DNA of 64,000 nt from contig NZ_JAALDK010000001.1 in the NCBI RefSeq assembly GCF_013366925.1, positions 1,247,089 to 1,311,088 on the forward strand. The letters are read 5' to 3'. The stretch's first letter is position 1; each line of letters opens with the position of its first letter. Position numbers and translations under genes: made by a program. Origin of the DNA: Paraburkholderia youngii (GTDB lineage Bacteria; Pseudomonadota; Gammaproteobacteria; Burkholderiales; Burkholderiaceae). A model generated the notes under the pieces. That model worked only from the letters and a program-made list of their open reading frames with translations. It searched no databases and was not told the DNA's origin. This document shows, one piece after another, positions 58,601-64,000 of the stretch.

Positions 58601-59478
58601 TCACGATCGATCAGAGCGGCGACGATGTCTGGCGCTGTCAGGTCGAGCGTCTCGTCAGGTGAGTCCACGAAGTGGACGGCCGCGGCCGTGATCAGCAGGG
58701 GTAATGCAAAAAGCTCCGGGCTTTGGGAGAGCCAATTGTCGATTGCAGCACCATCGAACTGTGGCTTGCTGTAGCCACGATGCTGGGCGAGTCGAGAGGC
58801 GACACGCTTGAACAAAACCGTCGCTGAGACTGTGGGAAGCGCGCGGATTGCCACCTCATGCGCGTCACAGATGTGTGAAGCACGGGCATCGAGGACGTCT
58901 TGTCTCCACTCGTCGAAAGGGCGACGGCTCAACAACAGAATCCGAACCGGCGCGGACGGCTTTTGCCGGTCTTCCCGACCTGCTTCACGAAGCAGACTCC
59001 TCACCTGCTCGCGCCATGCTTCGGGATAATCCAATATGACCAATAGCCCCTTGTCAGAAACAGGAAGGGACGCGCCTTGCTCAAGCGCAGAAAAGCCGGC
59101 ATACCAGCCCTCCGCTTTCAGTCGTTCGGCAAGTTCGGCGGCCAGGCGAGACTTGCCACTGCCTCCGGCACCCACAAGAAACCTGATGCGCAAAGGTTGT
59201 CCCGATCGAGCCCAACTGAGGAGTTCGTCGAGTTCGGGACCCCGGCCGATCAGGTCGTCCGCAAGCCTGCACCGCCAGGAGAGTAGATTGAAAACTTCAA
59301 AAGGGTCGCCCTGCTTGGGCAAGCCCGAGGCCCAGTCCACGATAGGCGGTGGTGATGGCTGCCGGCCGTCGTACACCTGATAAACAAGACCGGAATTCGA
59401 CCCGACGAAGACGTTCCCAACGATCTTTTCGGAGGACACCGCATAACTGCCCCAACGAAAAAGGCGGGGGAATTTCAT
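55675..59478 (-). CDS. STAND-type NTPase with TPR repeats and N-terminal signalling-type motif
   Basis: A 1267-residue NLR-like protein. Residues 21-36 are the short motif GNVFVGSNSGLVYQVY, shared with the upstream gene. Residues 70-300 are a P-loop NTPase: GRGPELDELLSW, Walker A VGAGGSGKS (102-110), Walker B LLVILDYPE (Asp150), and LLLSRRPFDEW as a sensor-like strand. A helical region runs to 470, then one degenerate and 16 regular 46-residue TPR-like repeats (residues 517-1246). The layout fits a sensor whose repeats bind a trigger. No enzymatic effector domain is present, so the effector is probably the 95-residue membrane protein upstream, whose stop overlaps this ATG (ATGA). Confidence 0.85.
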   Translation of the reverse strand: MKFPRLFRWGSYAVSSEKIVGNVFVGSNSGLVYQVYDGRQPSPPPIVDWASGLPKQGDPFEVFNLLSWRCRLADDLIGRGPELDELLSWARSGQPLRIRFLVGAGGSGKSRLAAELAERLKAEGWYAGFSALEQGASLPVSDKGLLVILDYPEAWREQVRSLLREAGREDRQKPSAPVRILLLSRRPFDEWRQDVLDARASHICDAHEVAIRALPTVSATVLFKRVASRLAQHRGYSKPQFDGAAIDNWLSQSPELFALPLLITAAAVHFVDSPDETLDLTAPDIVAALIDRERTQLDRVGRNTGWGEHGASRLVGLAALLDGLDASTMRRLAAPELGIGLPAPQYVVDGVRLLGWCRDNRFPSPAPDIVAAELLRQVLIDAQDRRADWVWATLSETGADHIELLSRRMHDLVTLHGPAERILRDSLVEAVTGKPERAKAWRGFLEANAVGFRLSPVGIAVGQALLGMADLPAAERAEILNDLSNRLGDAGDGGPGLAAIREAVEIRRRLVEMDQRQFAPGLAASLNNLSVRLSDAGDRAGAVASAREAVDIFQSVAQENESQFAPDLAMSLNSLSDFLGNVGDDVGALAAIRQAVEIRQSLMRENPGRFAPDLAMSLNNLSLRLHNAGDGAGALAAIRKAVEIRRRLVQENPGRFAPDLAMNLNNLSVRLHDAGDGAGALAAIREAVTIRRRLAQENPGRFAADLAMSLNNLSRSVGDAGDGAAALAAIREAVKIYRFLAEENPDRFSPELAGSLHNLSLLLAKASDGVGALVAIREAVEIRRRLAQENPRYFAPDLSVSLNDLSLRLDDAGDSAGALIAMREVVNIHRFLAEENPDRFSPDLGSSLHNVSRRLADAGDGGGALVAMREAVEIRRRLAQKNPGRFAPDLAGSLNDLSLLLRNARDGAGALAAIREAAELQWHLVQENPDRFAPDLATSLYNLSLHLKDAGDGAGALAAIHESVQIRRRLAQENPGGFVPALAASLQALSNCLDTEGDGPGALAAIREAVKLRRRLVQDDRDRFAADLAMSLNNLSVRLGDAGDGAGALDAIREAVNIYSPLAKEDPGRFASALAMSLNNLSLRLGDAGDGAGALDAIRQAVRIYSPLAKEDPGRFARDLAATFHNLASCLHNANDSAGALAAIAEAVNIYRSLAKENPGRFAPSLAKSLHNLSDRLKDTGDGAGALDAIREAVEIRRRLAHENPDRFAPDLVRSLNNLSARLMDVGDDAGALDASREAADISRSRSQGQGNSGLHGIRRVSDGDPA
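55741..57930 (-). repeat. Tandem 138-nt coding repeats (TPR array)
   Basis: Sixteen in-frame units of 46 residues, each starting RFAPDLAMSLNNLS or a close variant and containing AGALAAIREAVEIRRRL. DNA identity between units is high enough for blocks such as 57361 and 57499 to match over tens of bases, implying recent duplication or gene conversion. A seventeenth, degenerate unit lies at about 57931-58060. Confidence 0.9.
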
Positions 59479-59762
59479 TTGCGAATATCGTGAACCAGTT
59501 GAGCCGCCGCGATCAATGCGCCCACGATTCCGATCACCCACGCAACGCGGTCACCGTGCGGGGCAGTCCGGCTTGGACCTTCTTTACCCGATGGCGCGGC
59601 CATTTCCGAATAGGTTTGCGTCAGGTGGCCTGATTGGTTCCCGACAACGATATTTCCCTGGACCTTACTTGCCTTCAGGACGTTCGATCGCCTCAGTCTT
59701 GCAATTGCGACGACAAAGAAAATCGCTGCAAGGCCGTAGACAAGGAATCGTTCGATAGCCAT
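59475..59762 (-). CDS. Small two-helix membrane protein sharing the STAND protein's motif
   Basis: A 95-residue protein. Helix 1 is residues 5-21 (RFLVYGLAAIFFVVAIA), then a basic stretch, then GNIVVGNQSGHLTQTY (36-51), a polar loop, and helix 2 at 72-90 (VAWVIGIVGALIAAAQLV). The motif matches residues 21-36 of the large protein at 8 of 16 positions: both Gly-Asn, the Val-Gly, Ser-Gly, Gln and Tyr. The start at 59762 leads directly into helix 1; the longer frame adds 68 residues of noise. It is translationally coupled to the NTPase gene and is a good candidate for the membrane effector. Confidence 0.75.
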   Translation of the reverse strand: MAIERFLVYGLAAIFFVVAIARLRRSNVLKASKVQGNIVVGNQSGHLTQTYSEMAAPSGKEGPSRTAPHGDRVAWVIGIVGALIAAAQLVHDIRK

Positions 59763-60170
59763 TGGCCGCTCCAAACGTGCGTCTTGTCGAGAATAGTCGA
59801 TGGCTGGGTGTAATGCCAGCGTCCGCCCAGAGTTTGCCTCGCCCTCGACAATGCGACCCATTCCGACAGTTGGCTGGGAGTTGCACGGCAACCGGACGCA
59901 TTCGACCACCAGCGCGCTGATCGTGACACAGAATACGTACCCCCGCGAAGACCTCGTGGAGACCATCTTGCGCTACGTGGAAGAGCCATTGGCGGAGCCC
60001 ACCAGGTGAACCCTTTTGCCGCCTCTATGAAAGGACCGTTTGACCCTGGAAGCGGTCGTAAAGGTGGCGCGGGGTCTTGTGGTTGAGTTGGGTCGGCTAA
60101 GGAAGTTCGTCGGTTGAGTCGGGCGGGTCGCTGTGAACTTGCGGGCTCAGCGTTACCGCTGCCGCCTCGC
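59763..60170. other. 408-nt intergenic region upstream of the STAND operon
   Basis: It should hold the operon's promoter. On the plus strand a 69-codon ORF at 59800-60009 is listed separately. Between 60010 and 60130 the minus strand reads RPLPGSNGPFIEAAKGFTWW, which is protein-like but unidentified and may be an insertion-sequence end. No terminal inverted repeats are obvious. Confidence 0.4.
59800..60009 (+). CDS. Small hypothetical protein divergent to the STAND operon
   Basis: A 69-residue ORF whose second half reads as natural protein: HGNRTHSTTSALIVTQNTYP followed by REDLVETILRYVEEPLAEP. A stop codon lies just before the ATG and there is no good ribosome site, so it may be the end of a decayed gene instead of a complete one. 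No family recognised. Confidence 0.25.
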   Translation: MAGCNASVRPEFASPSTMRPIPTVGWELHGNRTHSTTSALIVTQNTYPREDLVETILRYVEEPLAEPTR

Positions 60171-61361
60171 TCAAAACCGATGCCGCAACCCCGCCAGCAC
60201 CGCAATCTGACTATTGCGCCCCGCCCCAGCCGGTCCGAAGAAGTTGATTGCGACGGTGCTCGCATCGCCGGCCAGACGCTGATAGACCATCGACATATGC
60301 AGATCGGTGCGCTTCGACAGCAGGTAACTGATGCCCGCGTCCACCTGATGCCATTTTGGCCGCTCGCCGGTTGCAAACGACGTCGCGCCGCTGCCGGTAT
60401 AGCCATCGCCATCGGTGAAGATGTAGCCGAGCCCCGCCATCAGCGCCGGCGTGAAGTAGTAGCGCCCGTTGATCTCGTAGTTATTGACACGCAGGCTGTG
60501 GCCGCCACGATAGTCGAGCAGCGTGTTGGTGAAGATGAAGTTCACGTTTGCAGCGCCGAACGTATAGCCGGCGCCCAGCGCCGAGATCCGCTGGCGCTCG
60601 ACGAAGCCCGCGTTATAGAAGATGCTGGTCGAGCCGCTGTACTCGTCGCCGATCGCGCCGTTCGGATTGTTCCCCGACGCGAGCCCCGCCGACGGATTGT
60701 TCAGCTGCAGGTAGCTCGCGACCACATGCAACGGCCCGCGCAGGTAGTCGACCCCGAAGCCGTACGCGCGGTTGTTGGCGAAGCCCTGGCCGGCGTCGCC
60801 GCCCGCCTGGTTGCTGAACGCGTAGAGCGCGCCGAGCTTCAGACCCGCGAGCGGACTCACCTCGTACTTGACGCTGTTGTTCAGGCGAAACGTCTGGAAA
60901 CTGTCGTCGACGTCGCCGATGTGCGCGCCGTAGATGCTGCCGAACATCAGCCAGGACATCAGCGGCGCGACGTAGTCGAACGTGTAGTCGTACTGGCGGC
61001 CGAGCGTCAGCTTGCCGTACTGCTTGCTCGCCAACCCTACGTACGCCTGTCGCCCGAACAGCCGGCCGCCCTGCGACGACGTGCCGTTCAGTCCGCTGAA
61101 GCCCGCTTCGAGCTGGAACACGGCGGACAGGCCACCGCCGAGGTCCTCGCGTCCGAGGAAGCCGAAGCGGTCGCCGCTGCCCCAGCCGGTCGCCATCGAC
61201 CAGCGCGAGGCCCCTTGCGCCTTGATCGACGACGCGACCGTATTCGTCCAGGCAATGCCCGTATCGATGATGCCGTACAGCGTGACCGAGCTTTGCGCGT
61301 CGGCCGTGAGCGGCGCCGCGAAGGCGCAAACCACCGCAGCAGTGCAGACTGCTGTTTTCAT
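60171..61361 (-). CDS. Gram-negative porin (OmpC family, Burkholderia type)
   Basis: A 396-residue outer-membrane trimeric porin. The signal peptide ends TADAQSSVTLYG, the standard start of the mature betaproteobacterial porin. Features include GSGDRFGFLGREDLGGGLSA, FGRQAYVGLASKQYGKLTLG, and the C-terminal aromatic residue required for assembly (LRHRF). CCGGAGAAGC precedes the ATG. It sits downstream of an aromatic-acid-type MFS gene on the same strand, so it may admit the same substrate. Confidence 0.95.
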   Translation of the reverse strand: MKTAVCTAAVVCAFAAPLTADAQSSVTLYGIIDTGIAWTNTVASSIKAQGASRWSMATGWGSGDRFGFLGREDLGGGLSAVFQLEAGFSGLNGTSSQGGRLFGRQAYVGLASKQYGKLTLGRQYDYTFDYVAPLMSWLMFGSIYGAHIGDVDDSFQTFRLNNSVKYEVSPLAGLKLGALYAFSNQAGGDAGQGFANNRAYGFGVDYLRGPLHVVASYLQLNNPSAGLASGNNPNGAIGDEYSGSTSIFYNAGFVERQRISALGAGYTFGAANVNFIFTNTLLDYRGGHSLRVNNYEINGRYYFTPALMAGLGYIFTDGDGYTGSGATSFATGERPKWHQVDAGISYLLSKRTDLHMSMVYQRLAGDASTVAINFFGPAGAGRNSQIAVLAGLRHRF

Positions 61362-61469
61362 TGTGCTTCTCCGGTTTCGATGTAATTGGGTGATGCGGAT
61401 GAAGGGCGGCAGCGAGCCTCGTGCGCGACGGTGCGCCGCGCACAGCCGGCCCTGCCGCTGCTGCTGGTC

Positions 61470-62876
61470 CTACCGCTCGGCCGCGGACAGCGGCGGCTCG
61501 GCGCCGTGCGCGAGATCGTGGTCGGCGAGGCCGTCGTCGTGCGCATCGCCCGGCCGGTACATGCGACCCAGCACGAACATCAGCGCCGCGACGCTGACGA
61601 CCGGCAGCGCCGCGACCTGGAACAGCTCGCGCACCGGCAGATGTCCGGCGAGCAGCATCCCGCCGATCATCGGGCCCGAGATCGAGCCGATCTTCGCGAC
61701 GCCGATCGCGGTGCCGGTGCCTTTCGAGCGGAAGCTGGTCGGATAGACGATCGATGCGACCGCATTGAGACCCGCCTGGGTGCCGGCTACGCAGAAGCCG
61801 ACGCCGAACACGGCGGCGGTCAGCAAAGCCGTATTCAGGTCCATGCCGAGCGCCGCGACGAGCGGAAAGCCGACGAGCGGCAGACAGGTGACGAGCCTCA
61901 CGCCGTGGCGATCGATGAAGCGCATCAGCACGAGGCCGCCGAGCGTGCCGCCGACCGAGAACAGCGTCGTCATCAGCGCGGCGCGATGCGCGGCGACGCC
62001 GGTCGCCTCGATCAGCACGGGTAGCCAGTTCTGCAGGAAGAACAGCGCCATCGAATTGGCGATGTACGCGAGCCACAACGCGGTCGTCACGTAGCGCAGG
62101 CGGCCGGCGAACAGCATTCGTGGCGAGAACCTGGCGACGCGGCGCTCGTCGGTCACGACGAACTGCGCGCCGGGCACCAACGCGAGTTCGGGCCGCACGC
62201 GCGCGGCGGTCGCCGCGATGCCGTCGCGGGGCCAGCCTTTCAGCACCTGATAGCGCAGCGACTCCGGCATCACGAACGACAGCCCGGCCGCCACCACGAG
62301 CGGCGCGAGCCCACCGACCACGAATACCGCGGGCCAGCCAAAGTGCGGCACGAGCCACACGGCGACGCCGCCGCCGAAGCCCGCGCCGAGCGTGTAGCCG
62401 GTGAACATCAGCGTGACCCAGGTGGCGCGCAGCCGCTTCGGGGCGAATTCCGACACCAGCACGAACGCATTCGGCACCGCGCCGCCGATGCCGATGCCCG
62501 CGGCGAAGCGCAGCCACAGCAGCTGGTCGACACTCGCCGCCCATGCGGTCGCGAGCGTGATGAGCCCGTACCAGCACGCACCGAGCAGGATCGCGCGCTT
62601 GCGCCCGATCCGGTCGCCGATATAGCCGAACAGGATCGAGCCGACCATGATGCCGAAGATGTTGGCGCCGAACACCGGACCGAGCACGCTGCGCTCGATG
62701 TGCCACGCGCGAATCAGCGAAGGCGCGGCGAACGCCAGCGCACTGAGCTCGTAGCCGTCGGTCAGCATCACGAGCCATGTGGACGCGATCAGCAGGATCG
62801 CGAAGCGGCCGATCTTCTGTTCGTCGATCAGGCGCGACACGTCCACCGTGCGCGCATCGGGCAGGGTTTGAATCAT
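61470..62876 (-). CDS. AAHS-family (aromatic acid:H+ symporter) MFS transporter
   Basis: A 468-residue carrier with 12 helices. The helix-1 signature LTDGYELSALAFAAPSLI, containing the essential Asp, and the loop GYIGDRIGRKRAILLGA place it in the AAHS group that takes up benzoate-like acids. A CTGGAGGAGACG ribosome site precedes the start. With the porin downstream and the FAD oxidoreductase upstream it looks like part of an aromatic or hydroxy-acid catabolic cluster continuing past the window. Confidence 0.88.
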   Translation of the reverse strand: MIQTLPDARTVDVSRLIDEQKIGRFAILLIASTWLVMLTDGYELSALAFAAPSLIRAWHIERSVLGPVFGANIFGIMVGSILFGYIGDRIGRKRAILLGACWYGLITLATAWAASVDQLLWLRFAAGIGIGGAVPNAFVLVSEFAPKRLRATWVTLMFTGYTLGAGFGGGVAVWLVPHFGWPAVFVVGGLAPLVVAAGLSFVMPESLRYQVLKGWPRDGIAATAARVRPELALVPGAQFVVTDERRVARFSPRMLFAGRLRYVTTALWLAYIANSMALFFLQNWLPVLIEATGVAAHRAALMTTLFSVGGTLGGLVLMRFIDRHGVRLVTCLPLVGFPLVAALGMDLNTALLTAAVFGVGFCVAGTQAGLNAVASIVYPTSFRSKGTGTAIGVAKIGSISGPMIGGMLLAGHLPVRELFQVAALPVVSVAALMFVLGRMYRPGDAHDDGLADHDLAHGAEPPLSAAER

Positions 62877-63042
62877 CGTCTCCTCCAGAGGTGCCGCGTC
62901 GGCGGCCGGGCAGATCCCGGCGCGTCGCGCGGTTCCGTCATATCGTCTCTGGCTGGCGCGGCAGTGGGTGCTCGCCGGGAGCCTCCTCGCGGAGCTCGCG
63001 CTGCACCTCTTTGGTATTGCCGCGCCGCCGGCGGATCATGCG

Positions 63043-64000
63043 TCAGTTCTTCAGATGCGGCGGATCGATGCGATCGACGTTGTCGGCGAGCCGCTCGCGC
63101 AGCATGCCGCGATCGATGTCGTGAACACTGCCGCCGTCGGCGAGATCGAATGCGTGCGCGGCCGCCGCGCCCATCGCGATGCACGGCCCCATCACCCGCA
63201 CGCTCGACAGTGCGGTCGCATCCGCGTCGATGCAGCGGCCGGCCGCGATCAGGTTGTCCGCGTCCTTCACGACGAGGCTGCCGAACGGCACGGTATGCAG
63301 ATGGTCGTCGCCGAACGGCTTCCATTCATAGCCTTCGGCGCGATCGTGCAATTCGATCGGCCACGACGTGCGCGCGACCGCGTCGGGAAACTGCCGGGCG
63401 GCGATCACGTCTTCCGAACTCAACTGCTGCGCGCCGACGATCCAGCGCGTCTGCCGGATGCCAGGCAGACCATAGCTGCGGATGTGGGCGTTGCGATAGA
63501 TGTGCGGATACTCGCCGCGCAGGAACTCGAACGCGCGGTCCGCCTGGTCGCGGCCGACGAGCGCCGTGTGCGACGCCGCCATCGGTTCGAGCGGCGTCTC
63601 GATGTGCGTCATGTTCGCGATGCCGATATTGCGGCCACGGAAGTAGAACACGAGCCCGTCCTTGCGCTCGAGCCCATAGGCGTGCGCCTTTTCCTCGACG
63701 CGCTCGCGAAACGCGGGCGGCGTCGGCAGATCGGTTTCGTCGAGGTTTTCGAGCACGATCATCTGCGTGCCGCGAATCGGCGTTTCCGGCTCCTGGCAGT
63801 CGAAGCCTGCGAGCCACGTGAGCGCCGCATCGCCGCTCGCATCGACGAAGCCGTTCGCCGCGATGCGCACGTCGCCGTAACGCGTCGCGACTTCCAGCTC
63901 GCGCACCCGCCGCTCTTCGCGTACGACGTTGCGCAGCACCGCGCCGAGCACGACGGTGATGCCGGCGTCGAGAATCTTCTGCTCGATCCAGCGCGCGAGC
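63043..64000 (-). CDS. FAD-dependent oxidoreductase (FAD_oxidored-like), partial
   Basis: The C-terminal 319 residues of a larger protein that continues beyond the window; the frame stays open to base 64000 (reading LARWIEQKILDAGITVVLGA). Conserved parts are NGFVDASGDAALTWLAGFD, DRAEGYEWKPFGDDHLHTVP and NLIAAGRCIDADATALSSVR, which holds the C-terminal FAD contact, then VMGPCIAMGAAAAHA. This is the PF12831-type group, related to fumarate reductase flavoproteins. It shares a strand with the aromatic-acid carrier. Confidence 0.85.
   Translation of the reverse strand, partial: LARWIEQKILDAGITVVLGAVLRNVVREERRVRELEVATRYGDVRIAANGFVDASGDAALTWLAGFDCQEPETPIRGTQMIVLENLDETDLPTPPAFRERVEEKAHAYGLERKDGLVFYFRGRNIGIANMTHIETPLEPMAASHTALVGRDQADRAFEFLRGEYPHIYRNAHIRSYGLPGIRQTRWIVGAQQLSSEDVIAARQFPDAVARTSWPIELHDRAEGYEWKPFGDDHLHTVPFGSLVVKDADNLIAAGRCIDADATALSSVRVMGPCIAMGAAAAHAFDLADGGSVHDIDRGMLRERLADNVDRIDPPHLKN

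Noticed and set aside
60010..60130. Possible insertion-sequence end near the porin
   Set aside because: One protein-like frame but no terminal inverted repeats, target duplication or transposase motif that I can identify.
60613..62778. 721-codon minus-strand frame overlapping the porin and MFS genes
   Set aside because: Out-of-frame shadow with Arg-rich low-complexity sequence; both genes are intact in other frames.

Overview
The window is GC-rich, tightly packed chromosomal DNA that fits a Burkholderiaceae betaproteobacterium, most likely Paraburkholderia or Burkholderia. This rests on recalled protein similarity (MreB, the OmpC-type porin, the EmrAB/NodT operon, the phosphoketolase cluster), not on a search. 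I found no tRNA, rRNA, CRISPR array or intact insertion sequence.

Bases 1-5200: end of a membrane protein, an SDR dehydrogenase, an IclR regulator, a lone mreB paralogue without mreC/mreD, a SLATT-like two-helix membrane protein, YceH, a PaaI-like thioesterase and a BON protein. Bases 5200-16400: central carbon metabolism. It holds phosphoketolase plus acetate kinase, a HAD phosphatase, a short-form 6-phosphogluconate dehydrogenase and a class I aldolase, interspersed with an ankyrin protein, a sugar-efflux-like MFS carrier and small stress-type proteins. Bases 16400-28100: a hybrid histidine kinase, a Rieske-FAD oxidoreductase, an EmrA-EmrB-NodT tripartite efflux operon and an AI-2E-family permease with an extra C-terminal domain.

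Bases 28100-47700 look like a stress and stationary-phase block: GlgX, a PRC-barrel protein, a PaoABC-type aldehyde oxidoreductase operon, an SDR, a response regulator, a DNA ligase with its ligase-associated nuclease, a YihY protein, a ThDP-dependent pyruvate-oxidase-like enzyme, ZapE, a lipoprotein and several small secreted proteins.

Bases 47700-60170 are accessory. An AraC/SDR divergent pair is followed by gene debris: an unidentified fragment, an AhpF N-terminal domain cut off next to an ABC-ATPase scrap, and a chrB stub beside a 36-bp palindrome. Also here are an MFS/beta-propeller pair and a DMT exporter with a His-rich tail. The most striking item is a two-gene operon: a 95-residue two-helix membrane protein and a 1267-residue STAND-type NTPase with about 16 near-identical 46-residue TPR-like repeats. 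Both proteins carry the same short Gly/Asn/Val motif, suggesting an NLR-like conflict system that signals through a shared, possibly amyloid-type, motif. Bases 60170-64000 return to ordinary genes: a porin, an aromatic-acid-type MFS carrier and a truncated FAD oxidoreductase.
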